Source of the DNA: Oscillospiraceae bacterium | GTDB taxonomy: Bacteria; Bacillota; Clostridia; Oscillospirales; Ruminococcaceae | Direction: 5' to 3' | NCBI GenBank assembly: GCA_017521325.1 | Contig: JAFXCV010000057.1 | Location: 1 to 40,936 of the forward strand | DNA length: 40,936 bases | In this document: one piece after another, positions 28,501-34,398 of the stretch | Numbering within the stretch: position 1 is the first letter of the stretch | Layout: each line of letters begins with the position of its first letter | Translations under genes and position numbers: made by a program | Notes under the pieces: generated by a model | Database searches by the model: none | The model's input: only the letters and a program-made list of their open reading frames with translations | What the model was told of the DNA's origin: nothing

Positions 28501-29320
28501 AGACGGCGTACTGCATTACAGCCACAAGACATCGTTCGTTGAAAATGGCGCAACAAACCTGTTCGCAGACTCCGAACTGATCGACCGTTATGAGGGCAGA
28601 AAGCTTGACTACATCGTAGTAACCTACGGTGAGGACGGCGATGAGTTCCTCTCCATTCCGAGAGATCTGCTCAACTATGACGGAAATGCATCCAACCCAA
28701 GCATTGGTGATATTTCAATCACGCACACGTTTACTAATCAAATCGAAAATCCGGGTGTGTTGAAAATCATTGAAGATGCCAGCGATAATTTCACGCTGGC
28801 GGACATCAAAGAAGTGAAATTGTTCTATAAGGACAGCGACACCAATGTTGACGGTGAAAATTCCACTTACACAATCTACAACACAGATTACAGCCCGAAG
28901 GCAGAGCCTGACGTTCCCGCAATCGGCAATCAGCCCGCACTTGGCAGTGATTTCGTATTCATCACAACACTTGATCTGACCAAGGAAAACAATTGGCAGG
29001 CAGCGCTCAAAGGACTTCCGGTAACGGATGGTCAGGGCAATGCATACGAGTATGTGATCGTTGAGAAGAACGTTTACGGTGAAGGCGCTGACCGCTACCA
29101 GCTGGTGAGCTACGAACATCCCGACGGCGTAATTCTCGAAAAGGACGGAACACAGACGAGCTTCCTCAATACCACTACGGATGATGAAAACGGTCTGGTA
29201 ATTATGCCCTCCTCCGGCGGCGAGGGTAAGACATGGTTCTATGTCGCAGGTGTCGCACTGATGCTTTGCGGTATCGCCGGATGTTACGGTATGAAGCGTA
29301 GGCAGAGAAGCCGCCGCTGA
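19550..29320 (+). CDS. Giant sortase-anchored pilus/adhesin protein with CnaB domains, nested SGNH esterase and CBMs (3256 aa)
   Basis: This is a cell-surface protein, probably the large or tip pilus subunit. In order: membrane signal (19-41); three Cys/His units such as EEHVHTEEAGCYQLFC (53-103); choice-of-anchor-A-like domain (about 140-495, SILAPNADVNVAGNTNGTII); three CnaB domains (about 517-840); a fourth CnaB (842-1225) split by an SGNH hydrolase. The SGNH part has IMPIGDSITQG with S875, IGTND with N1009, and DKIHP with D1094 and H1097; it is most like CE3 acetyl esterases. Three more CnaB follow to about 1614. An eighth CnaB opens at 1617 (LNVKKNW ... VVVEIYRR) and seems to close only at about 3135-3202. 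Between the two parts lie four CBM4_9-like modules (1678-2321) and five unassigned repeats. The sorting signal is IMPSSGG (3218-3224), then a membrane segment and RRQRSRR. I chose ATG 19550, 7 nt after AAAGGAGGG. Confidence 0.9.
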   Translation: MREMQALVRNYVLNRDRQMKYLAVLIALSLFVSFMVPFILMQPADSMAEASACGIEEHVHTEEAGCYQLFCAPEEGEEHVHSERCYALICEKIVHTHTPNCYPTKPDFSALFSTIYDPENLKATADGQSYANSPKDKPSEYKAPAGSILGVATHFHIFAESVSLQSHVHGNIATNWLLQNGAFGVYNDRLNGMSSINYIRNLGPNGNLDNAYQTQLIMGSDYSSPPSPWFSNRYEIRSKKDRKTYYIPKDKFPMWFAPEYVEPQVKFEKKDRPFINITQELNKFADMSMDLVEEAGAMDNDKGVSTKYPTVKSDPNGNFNGQSTTTPGTVVLQTQGENLTLDFSNIDDKYIYYTIDATNFDMVSPWSSWMKVLQIKGITEDKFLFLNIDVGTNPDAYFSKSWMVYKDDGTTYGTGEVPLEDGGCRVLYNIVSSDGNGGNYKPFEGKAVFGERRNGSILAPNADVNVAGNTNGTIIARNFVATGESHRCDIQQEGTEGDDADWSLGEETPTTPKQQKLEVTVKKNWSGGTSYNGVKVVLYKSKSPTLTDPHKVPGKEATLSSDNGWQTVFKDLPAYEAEEKLYYFVKEETEVSGFTATYENNMISVNSGTITITNVAKKKINVSVEKKWEHPSGSSTTDINVKLYQTTNANLDATKPEQFSGMTAIGDVWLNSGNNWKHTFSDLPELSDDGQKYYYYIVEQNVPANYAAGYTGNGVNTNSGTVTVTNSKDKMVSVTAKKEWKPTAPGSVVTVKVNLYQSTNGSLDATKASDFSSLTPLKTATLTAYNNWSYTFPEYPAMDASGNKYYYYIVEQDAPSGYTTIYTNNGITSDSGEVLITNVKDITVTAKKIWDPDTVASTPTTQETKTYKIMPIGDSITQGELGGADGSVGGGGAHGGYRKYLDYILEEKYEEFFGKDKTYNIDLVGPKNNVNPFDYNGAADEITATFSFNGTNVTYTYDNNHGGYSAHQSYTDDGNNSVYHQLVNADNNENSGSIKAAQPDIVLLMIGTNDRNALVDPDVYEQRLHTLLDYMLTELPKDSVVFVASIPEFDYYGYKDVTDYNNKVKRVVQSYANSGKNVRFVDVAAFIKLADLSDKIHPSESGYEKMGKNWATVIDSYIQELQPVSSVPAETREPINVRLYKSTNPYLDAEKQTDVDQMTYVQDATLNSDNGWTGKFEGLPAMENGSTLYYYIVEENVPKHYTVTYSNNAVNNNDGTVVVTNTKEKMLNITLDKEWVGGKPNNENITVTLYQSTERNLDMTVSDSDFQQLLNSNKLWKYSDEKNTGKSSVTFTAGETPHFTNLPVYNENGTMYYYYVRESNVSGYKPSYSKNPVYGADKEVTITNTKMISINVTKNWSINTGTVSSKQITVELYKYKHVPAEGEMSYWPSTFIPVGAELVETKTINANGGKVTFDNLPIEENGYKLFYYVKEADDAEITKNFDVIYGPEESGQLADPNQPDTYDKTITNKEKAATEISITVNKDWDVEDFFYDFDKDGTMDPPNDYYVQDSVNPVEQWADPIKVTLQYSTDGTNWTDYERYKDVEFYTTYTFTNLPKTTGANNTGSPYYYRVVESYNYGYVTEYKYPDGKSNINASEIQKGQAMPEVELKNTLLKRTLNVKKNWYNNINDGVDKVVVEIYRRTTNKKPDLGINPDGTISGGNGGNTGGDTPETFTPVEVLKTTFEDNDTTKDKWTVHGNTSSSQGQTTGIQNGQYHLCCGNSDSPSYISYTLNVVPGAKYSFSTQSSRSEITVLKVAYGNDAPEIVAQGDSTAANFTSAEVKGEFTVPEGVTSVTLQVGVTGQANYGADFDDITVTQLTAGTQVTPKPYINSFDNNTTEGWTQVGNHKNDTTQSGLQSSPTYDSSAYSYGLISQNGTANGAVSDLSGYYYCSYIQKEFTDLTAGSTYNFSTKVTRTTGDPVYVALRAVYNDGTPVEIARVQTTANKIDWKELAGDFTVPAGTTNVKLQIVPITNSGYMGTMMYVDDVKVELVSTGSNEPEPIFYNQFNDTNGWQPLQVQNGTVDVWTSGNAQYGGEGASLGVGGRTNGSTVYSGRVLASDGAYKPLDSSQFVPGNSYKFSAYARSGGGEDTFVLGLRYTLNGQTYRADIASKTIGGGWPDSPIESPAVQIPQGATNVQLCIYTKNNTDNFYIDEVKAFAATNGSQLNGYSEPTYNGGSQGGGNTGTDVTTVTYDFEDNSNQGWSGYNGGWANLTNWKKNGQYSLQIGNGSAAHDLSSSDFSTGYQYSFSAYVWGGNSSVNASLELHYEGATGSPIIIDSTSTLDGAELKGSATIPANATNVKLVVNGAGTQFMVDDITITGPYPSSNSKPRNVETFFSGSNTLTKRQLNVQKMEAVKLARASTACKDYWYDTEIVYSDNENQAPTLIEFDSFTRNGNTFVGDTVKHLEVQFYDRVSFPSEINVWLQGSGDFGGSNWKTSSDGLIHTFAKNILVKENTYLRVFTKKPELVKRLVLTFTNGTTLTINNTKSIADAARVESSAGTEAPTVSGTYSKDIAYLDGGDWANAWDIWNSGEELNQKWANQTINSADVYFAKDYGVDYTNLNTDNEAIKANQGSADVTKFGMYLLINGVINGSNRDWNGHEVYAALDSNSVTTGSDYVVANYTFTNSPQLSASSNNNISSLIIKTGDKLKVKAVVLKCNNGQSYVINNTEYSHVAGVTTDTRYYEFVQDFNYNSSSDGDSISQRWPNNDEKLDEIEVYFKKGVVNSSTLSSNLEFYNPGNVSGTFDVSDAVYDIARYSYTNNNVPKDQISQTINGKTGVPNAIKMIVLTSNWGSKFVIVNTAYAENNDYNTTADQFEKWYPFTQSDGVIDGVDRVNNVFLTIDDLGRDFYGKKIESLQMYINAKVTPGTTTPGGMGTNTFLQDYESGDTNGKLTCVGNIGTSKEKCQTVSGAYGMCNVFDYKIVDTYDGIADAAFHGANATDKWTGDRLNIQTKNPTDISRVVLTFDDGTTYTVWNMNYLGTEDGVLHYSHKTSFVENGATNLFADSELIDRYEGRKLDYIVVTYGEDGDEFLSIPRDLLNYDGNASNPSIGDISITHTFTNQIENPGVLKIIEDASDNFTLADIKEVKLFYKDSDTNVDGENSTYTIYNTDYSPKAEPDVPAIGNQPALGSDFVFITTLDLTKENNWQAALKGLPVTDGQGNAYEYVIVEKNVYGEGADRYQLVSYEHPDGVILEKDGTQTSFLNTTTDDENGLVIMPSSGGEGKTWFYVAGVALMLCGIAGCYGMKRRQRSRR

Positions 29321-29346
29321 GTATATAATTCAAAAACCCTATCCGA

Positions 29347-29369
29347 CCGGTGCGGACGCACCGCACCGG
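29347..29369 (+). promoter_or_regulatory. GC-rich RNA hairpin before the backbone pilin gene
   Basis: CCGGTGCGG (29347-29355) pairs with CCGCACCGG (29361-29369) around ACGCA. No T tract follows, so it is not a normal terminator. It may set the 5' end or stability of the pilin message, allowing more pilin than giant protein. Confidence 0.6.
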
Positions 29370-29400
29370 CGGAACAATCTAAATTAAAAGGAGAATTATT

Positions 29401-31086
29401 ATGAGTACAAGAAAAATGAAGAGATTCGCAACAATCGCAGCTATCGCAATGATCGCTTCTTGCGTGGCAATGCCCATGGCAGCTATGACTGCTTCCGCAG
29501 CTGAGACTGCAAACATCACAATGACACAGGGTGCAGCAGATTCAGTGTATGTAGCATATAAGCTGCTCAATCTGACAACAAGTGATACCAATGGGGATCT
29601 TACGCCTGACAACTACGCTTACACACTCAACACAAAGTATGAAGCTGCACTTAAGTCTGTAACCGGTAAAACTACAGAAAAGGAAATCATTGCTTATCTG
29701 GAAAGCATCAAGGGTAGTGCAACTAAAGTCAGAGATTTTGCTGATGCTATGTATGCAGAGGTAAGAACAATGGCGGTTGACGCTACATCTACTGATGGTG
29801 TATTTGCAGGCGTAGCTCAGGGTTATTACCTGATTGCTGAGTCTGTACTGGGCACTGATGATGACACCTTCTCTTTGGTAATGCTTGATACCAACGGTGG
29901 CACAAATATCGAGGTTGAGACAAAGGAAGATACACCGTCTCTTGAAAAGAAACTGAAGGAAAAGAATGATTCTACAGGTGTTGAATCGAATTGGCAGGAT
30001 GGTGCTGACTATGATTTGGGAGATGCCATTCCTTTCAAGCTGACAGGTTCGATTTCTGGCAAGTACGCTGAGTATGAAGAGTATTTCTATGCTTTCCATG
30101 ATACATACTGCGCAGGTCTGACATTTAATAAAGACTCTGTAAAGGTTACTATTGATGAGGTGGAGATTGATAAGTCTCTCTATGAAGTAGTTGAAGGCGC
30201 AGGAACGTTTGAAGTACGTTTCAAGGACCTTAAGGATGTTGATACTGCTATTGCAGATCTGGCAATTGATGGAGATAGCGTAGTTGTTGTAGAATATACT
30301 GCAACACTGAATGAAAATGCAGTAATCGGTTCTGAGGGTAACGAAAACGTTGCATACCTTGAATACTCCAACAATCCTTACTTTGTAGGTAATGGCACTG
30401 ATGCTGATACCGATGGCAAGGACGATGGCAGTGAGTCTGGCAGCGACAAGGACGGTATCGACAATGACGGCGATGGTGAAGTAGACGAAGAAGGCGAAAC
30501 CGGCGAAGAGACAACCAGCGAAACACCCAAGGATGAAGTTCGTGTTTATACATACCAGGTAGATGTTAACAAGGTTGACGATAAGAAGGCTCCCCTGGCT
30601 GGTGCTGGATTTACACTGTACAAGTGGGATGCAAGTGTTGAAGGTGAAGATAAGTATGTAGCAGTTGGTGCAGAGCAGAAGGCAGCAGCTGGCGAAACAA
30701 TGACTACATTTACTTGGAAGCGTCTTGATGCTGGTAAGTATAAGCTCGTTGAAACAACTGTTCCTGGTGGCTATACAAAGGCTGAAGATCTTGAATTTAC
30801 TGTAGATGCAACTTATGACACCGAAGATGATGCTCCTGAGTTTGGTACACTGACAGCAAAGCAGGGTGAAACAGTGATCTCTTCTGATACAGAAGCAGGC
30901 TTTATCTTCACATCTAATCAGACAAATGGTACACTGGGAACAACAGTAGAGAACAAGCCCGGTAGCCTCCTCCCGTCCACCGGTGGTATCGGTACCACAA
31001 TCTTCTACGTAGTCGGCGGTACAATGGCAGCTGGCGCAGGCGTATACCTGATTTCCAAGAAGCGCATGAAGAAGGACGAAGAATAA
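29401..31086 (+). CDS. Backbone (major) pilin, LPSTG-anchored (561 aa)
   Basis: This is the probable shaft subunit, polymerised by the class C sortase. A signal peptide covers residues 1-33 (cleavage near TASA). The N-terminal domain follows. At 172-185 (VETKEDTPSLEKKL) lies the place where SpaA-type pilins carry the YPK motif; here K175 is kept but Tyr-Pro reads Glu-Thr. A middle isopeptide-type domain spans about 190-325. Residues 331-379 are an acidic segment full of Asp with DADTDGKDDG and DKDGIDNDGDGEVDEE, resembling calcium-binding loops. A CnaB domain follows (385-515, GAGFTLYKWD, with the E-box YKLVETTVPGGY). The LPSTG signal is at 524-528, then a membrane segment and KKRMKKDEE. AAAGGAGAATTATT precedes the ATG. 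Hairpins flank the gene on both sides. Confidence 0.9.
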   Translation: MSTRKMKRFATIAAIAMIASCVAMPMAAMTASAAETANITMTQGAADSVYVAYKLLNLTTSDTNGDLTPDNYAYTLNTKYEAALKSVTGKTTEKEIIAYLESIKGSATKVRDFADAMYAEVRTMAVDATSTDGVFAGVAQGYYLIAESVLGTDDDTFSLVMLDTNGGTNIEVETKEDTPSLEKKLKEKNDSTGVESNWQDGADYDLGDAIPFKLTGSISGKYAEYEEYFYAFHDTYCAGLTFNKDSVKVTIDEVEIDKSLYEVVEGAGTFEVRFKDLKDVDTAIADLAIDGDSVVVVEYTATLNENAVIGSEGNENVAYLEYSNNPYFVGNGTDADTDGKDDGSESGSDKDGIDNDGDGEVDEEGETGEETTSETPKDEVRVYTYQVDVNKVDDKKAPLAGAGFTLYKWDASVEGEDKYVAVGAEQKAAAGETMTTFTWKRLDAGKYKLVETTVPGGYTKAEDLEFTVDATYDTEDDAPEFGTLTAKQGETVISSDTEAGFIFTSNQTNGTLGTTVENKPGSLLPSTGGIGTTIFYVVGGTMAAGAGVYLISKKRMKKDEE

Positions 31087-31141
31087 TTAACGTTCATACA
31101 TATTCTTCACGCAAAACATAATTTCAGTAAATTCTAATTAA

Positions 31142-31186
31142 CCTAATCTTGCTGCCGGCGGTTTTCCGCCGCCGGCAGCCATTAGG
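31142..31186 (+). promoter_or_regulatory. Strong RNA hairpin between pilin and sortase, touching the sortase ribosome binding site
   Basis: GCTGCCGGCGG (31151-31161) pairs with CCGCCGGCAGC (31169-31179). An outer stem adds CCTAAT (31142-31147) with ATTAGG (31181-31186). The sortase Shine-Dalgarno, AGGGAGG at 31184-31190, starts inside the outer stem. There is no T tract, so partial read-through control or message processing is more likely than plain termination. Confidence 0.65.
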
Positions 31187-31195
31187 GAGGATCCC

Positions 31196-32092
31196 ATGAG
31201 CAAAAAGTCAAATATCATTTCAACCATCATTTTTACCATTATTTTCCTTGTGGGACTCTCCGTGATGTTCTACCCCATGTTCAGCAATTGGTGGAATTCC
31301 AAAGTCCAGAGTGGTGTTGTTGCGAGTTACGAAACTGTAGTCGAGCAAATGGACAATTCCAAGCTGCTGGAAATGATCGAAGAGGCGAATGCCTACAACA
31401 AGCAGCTTGCAAAGCTGTCCGATCCCTATAAGGATTATGACTTTATCGCAGGCTACTATGACATTCTGGATGTTTCCGGAACGGGCATTATGGGATATGT
31501 CGATATCCCCCTGATTCAGGTGAAGATTCCGATCTATCACGGTACAAGCGAGGGCGTTCTCCAGATCGCCGCAGGTCATCTGGAGGGAAGTGCCATTCCC
31601 GTGGGCGGCAAGAACACGCACAGCGTTATTTCCGCACACAGAGGTCTGCCGTCCGCAAAGCTCTTTACCGACCTTGACAAGCTTGTTGTCGGTGACTATT
31701 TCACCATTCACATCCTCGGTCAGATCTACACCTATGAGGTGGAGGAAATCCTGATTGTAGAACCGCACGAAATCAGCAAGCTTGCGATCATCCCCGACGG
31801 TGATTATGTGACGCTGATGACATGCACCCCCTACGGCGTTAATTCTCACAGAATGCTGTTAAGATCCAAGAGAGTTGCCAATATTATCAATGAGGACGGC
31901 GAGGAAGTTCCGGCAGTTGCTGTAAAGGTAACATCCGATGCGGTACAGGTCGATCCGCTTCTGGTCGTGCCGATTCTGGCTTCCCCTCTTGTCATCGTGA
32001 TGCTCTGCTTCTGGATGTTCAGCGACAAGAAGAAAAAGCCCTTGCCGTATCGAAATCCTGTTTATGATTTATCACTTAATTTGGATGAATAA
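31196..32092 (+). CDS. Class C (pilin-polymerising) sortase (298 aa)
   Basis: This membrane transpeptidase joins pilin subunits through Lys residues. An N-terminal membrane segment (about 9-28) and a C-terminal one (about 250-275, DPLLVVPILASPLVIVMLCF) mark class C. The lid motif appears as LSDPYKDYDF, with DPY in place of the usual DPF/DPW. Catalytic residues are H148 (ISAHRGLP), C210 (LMTCTPYG) and an Arg in NSHRMLL. The ATG follows GGGAGGATCCC. It lies directly after the backbone pilin gene, its expected main substrate, and before the minor pilin gene. Confidence 0.93.
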   Translation: MSKKSNIISTIIFTIIFLVGLSVMFYPMFSNWWNSKVQSGVVASYETVVEQMDNSKLLEMIEEANAYNKQLAKLSDPYKDYDFIAGYYDILDVSGTGIMGYVDIPLIQVKIPIYHGTSEGVLQIAAGHLEGSAIPVGGKNTHSVISAHRGLPSAKLFTDLDKLVVGDYFTIHILGQIYTYEVEEILIVEPHEISKLAIIPDGDYVTLMTCTPYGVNSHRMLLRSKRVANIINEDGEEVPAVAVKVTSDAVQVDPLLVVPILASPLVIVMLCFWMFSDKKKKPLPYRNPVYDLSLNLDE

Positions 32093-32119
32093 CAATACTT
32101 TTGAAAGGAAGTGGTTGAT

Positions 32120-33256
32120 ATGCGCACAAAAGCAATTCGCAGACTCGGTGCTGTTTTCTGCCTGATTGGCATGGTGTTCTGGATGGCAGCCTGTGTTCTG
32201 ATTCATACTACCGCAGCAGATGCCAAAGGCTCGCTGACGATCCTCAGTGAAACGGAGGAAGGCGTTAAGCTTGTGGGCATGCAGTGGGATATTTTCAAGA
32301 TCGGCGGCAGAAATTCCGAAGGAAAGTACGAGCTTCAGGGTGAATTTGCAAATTTCCCTGTTTCTCTTGAGGATACCTCTACTTCTGCACTTGCCTTTGC
32401 AGCGGATACGCTGGATACCTTCACGACGGTTTACAAGACAAGACCGCTTGATACCCAGAGAGCAGATGCAAACGGCGTTCTCAAATTCGAAGATCTCGGT
32501 GTTGGTCTGTATCTGGTAGCCGGTGATCATGTCAAAATCGGCGATACCTACTACTTCCCGGCAGCTTTCCTGATGGAAATCACGGAATTCGGCGGCACCA
32601 ATCAGGTTTATGACCTGACGGCACATCCGAAGTACATCTATAAAAATGCAGAGGATCAGGACGCTTACACCGTCAAGAAGGTGTGGGAAAAGGACGAGGC
32701 ACATACCTTTACGAGAACCCCCTACGTTACGGTAGAGATCTACCGCAATGAGGTTCTGTATGAAACTGTCAGACTGGATGATTCCAACGACTGGAGCTAT
32801 TCCTGGTTTTCTGATAAGCCCTACGACTGGAAGGTTGTTGAGGTAGAGATTCCGGAGAATTACTACGTTATCTTCCGTCACAACGAAACACAGTATGTCG
32901 TTGTCAACAGCTTCAACACATCAAGCTCGATTGAGGATACTACACAGCCTACGGGTGGCGAGCAGACGGAAACAACCGAACCCACCGTGGATGTACAGAC
33001 GGAAACCACGACCGAATCTACCACGACAGAAACTACTACTACTGTAATCTCATCGGATACAGTGACCGAAACATCAACAGAAACCTCCTCATCCGATACA
33101 ACAACAACAACAGCAACCACCACAACTACCACATCCACCACGAAAAAGCCCGAAAAATTGCCCCAGACCGGACAGCTTTGGTGGCCGGTACCGGTGCTTG
33201 CACTTTCAGGTCTGATCATGATGGGCGTTGGATTTAAACTGCGTACAAAGGAGTAA
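32120..33256 (+). CDS. Minor (ancillary) pilin with Thr-rich stalk, LPQTG-anchored (378 aa)
   Basis: This is a probable basal or ancillary pilus subunit linked to the wall. A signal peptide (MRTKAIRRLGAVFCLIGMVF, to about residue 36) is followed by an N-terminal pilin domain of about 130 residues (KLVGMQWDIFKIG ... LGVGLYLVAGDH) and a CnaB domain (about 180-270, YTVKKVWEKD ... DWKVVEVEIPENYYV). A stalk of about 70 residues, nearly all Thr, Ser and Glu, follows. LPQTG lies at 347-351, then a membrane segment and KLRTKE. I used ATG 32120 after AAAGGAAG; a GTG nine bases upstream is in frame but too close to that site. Many minor pilins have such a proline- or threonine-rich stalk to cross the peptidoglycan. 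Confidence 0.87.
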   Translation: MRTKAIRRLGAVFCLIGMVFWMAACVLIHTTAADAKGSLTILSETEEGVKLVGMQWDIFKIGGRNSEGKYELQGEFANFPVSLEDTSTSALAFAADTLDTFTTVYKTRPLDTQRADANGVLKFEDLGVGLYLVAGDHVKIGDTYYFPAAFLMEITEFGGTNQVYDLTAHPKYIYKNAEDQDAYTVKKVWEKDEAHTFTRTPYVTVEIYRNEVLYETVRLDDSNDWSYSWFSDKPYDWKVVEVEIPENYYVIFRHNETQYVVVNSFNTSSSIEDTTQPTGGEQTETTEPTVDVQTETTTESTTTETTTTVISSDTVTETSTETSSSDTTTTTATTTTTTSTTKKPEKLPQTGQLWWPVPVLALSGLIMMGVGFKLRTKE

Positions 33257-33265
33257 CCGTATAGC

Positions 33266-33955
33266 ATGAAAAAAACACATGCATGGTGCTTGATTGTAAT
33301 AGGGGCAATGCTGCTGATTGCAGCATTGCTCCTTATTGTTTACAACATGCGTCAGGACGAAGGAAGCGGAAAGGAATCCGCATTGATTCTGAGCGATCTG
33401 CGCCAGCATATTTCTCAGCAGCAAACAGAACCACCGACAACGGAGCCGGATCTGATGCAGTACATCCCGACGAACGACTTGTTCTCGGAGTATGCGACGG
33501 AGGAAACACAGGAAACCACGGAGCCTGCCGATCCCTTGGAGGATCCGGTTGTGGAGATCGACGGTTCGCAGTATATCGGCATTATCAGCATTCCATGCCT
33601 GAGTGTGGAACTTCCGGTCATGAAGGATTGGAGCTATCCGAAGCTGCGCCGTGCGCCCTGCCGCTATCAGGGCAATGCAGTGACGGGGGACCTGATCATT
33701 GCTGCGCATAATTTCCGCTCACATTTCGGAAATATCCAGTCGCTCAATTCCGGCGATCAGATCGTATTTCTGAATGCAGACGGCGAAAAGTATATCTACG
33801 AGGTCATCCAGACGGACATGGTCGGCGGAAGGGACATTCCTTCAATGCTGGCAGGTTCGCAGGATGGCTGGGATCTGACGCTGTTCACATGTACCCTGAG
33901 CGGACAGACACGAGTGGCAGTGCGTGCGGTATTGATTCCGCCGCCGGAAGAATAA
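33266..33955 (+). CDS. Second sortase of the pilus locus (229 aa)
   Basis: This sortase has one N-terminal membrane segment (about 5-28) and no C-terminal one, so it is not class C. A Glu/Thr-rich linker leads to the catalytic domain: H148 in IIAAHNFRSHFG, C209 in LTLFTCTLSG, and R216 in GQTRVAVRA. Small single-pass sortases of this kind usually attach finished pili or single proteins to peptidoglycan. It may therefore handle the LPQTG minor pilin or the IMPSSG giant protein. Its class (D/E-like or B-like) cannot be decided by eye. The gene starts 9 nt after the minor pilin gene, whose last codons hold the AAAGGAG site, and the operon ends just after it. Confidence 0.88.
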   Translation: MKKTHAWCLIVIGAMLLIAALLLIVYNMRQDEGSGKESALILSDLRQHISQQQTEPPTTEPDLMQYIPTNDLFSEYATEETQETTEPADPLEDPVVEIDGSQYIGIISIPCLSVELPVMKDWSYPKLRRAPCRYQGNAVTGDLIIAAHNFRSHFGNIQSLNSGDQIVFLNADGEKYIYEVIQTDMVGGRDIPSMLAGSQDGWDLTLFTCTLSGQTRVAVRAVLIPPPEE

Positions 33956-33961
33956 AAAAAT

Positions 33962-33993
33962 GGACTCTGCAGCGGATGCTGCGGAGTCCTTTT
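33962..33993 (+). terminator. Rho-independent terminator of the pilus operon
   Basis: GGACTCTGCAGC (33962-33973) pairs with GCTGCGGAGTCC (33978-33989) around GGAT, followed by TTTT. Confidence 0.87.
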
Positions 33994-34054
33994 GCAGTTG
34001 TACCAAAAAATACAACCCCGCTTCTTACGCCGCCTTTTTAAAGGAGGTGAGAAG

Positions 34055-34357
34055 ATGGGCTGGAAAATGAAAAACGGGAGCATCCCGTATCCCGAGGGTG
34101 CTGCGGTGATGCAAGGGATCCTCACTGCCCCCACGCCCCTGACGCTCTGGAAGGGAAGAAGAGGAATGCTGCCGTTTATTCCCTTGTCTGCATCGCTGCC
34201 GCCGTTTGGCTGCTTTGCAAATGCAGCAGAACTTCGGGAATTCCGCTACAGAGGGACAATGGCACAGTGGGAGAACGTGCAGCTTGGCAGCAGCTGGAAC
34301 ACCAACGCCCCCTTTACGCAGATTGTCTGCAAGGATGGCGAGCTTTCTTGCAGGTGA
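34055..34357 (+). CDS. Small BspA-like leucine-rich-repeat tail protein (100 aa)
   Basis: The start ATG (34055) has a strong AAAGGAGGTGAGAAG site. The last 35 residues (FRYRGTMAQWENVQLGSSWN, then APFTQIVCKDGE) match the terminal unit of BspA-type LRR_5 surface proteins, which usually reads YNGTKAQW...G..W....I.C.DG. The first 65 residues (MGWKMKNGSIPYPEGAAVMQ onward, with several Pro and hydrophobic residues) resemble nothing I know. There is no clear signal peptide. It could be a stand-alone small protein or the broken end of a longer LRR gene, but the strong ribosome binding site favours a real start. It lies between two terminators and is thus its own unit. No promoter was identified. Confidence 0.55.
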   Translation: MGWKMKNGSIPYPEGAAVMQGILTAPTPLTLWKGRRGMLPFIPLSASLPPFGCFANAAELREFRYRGTMAQWENVQLGSSWNTNAPFTQIVCKDGELSCR

Positions 34358-34368
34358 TGTGTCAGAAA

Positions 34369-34394
34369 AAATCCCCGTCGAATGACGGGGATTT
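34369..34394. terminator. Bidirectional terminator between the BspA-like and MFS genes
   Basis: AAATCCCCGTC (34369-34379) pairs with GACGGGGATTT (34384-34394) around GAAT, with A and T tracts on its two sides. Confidence 0.85.
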
Positions 34395-34398
34395 ATCT

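Noticed and set aside
32935..33150. Dense ACN-rich repetitive DNA, at first look like a short-repeat array
   Set aside because: It encodes the Thr/Ser stalk of the minor pilin; the repeats are codon-level low complexity without spacers.
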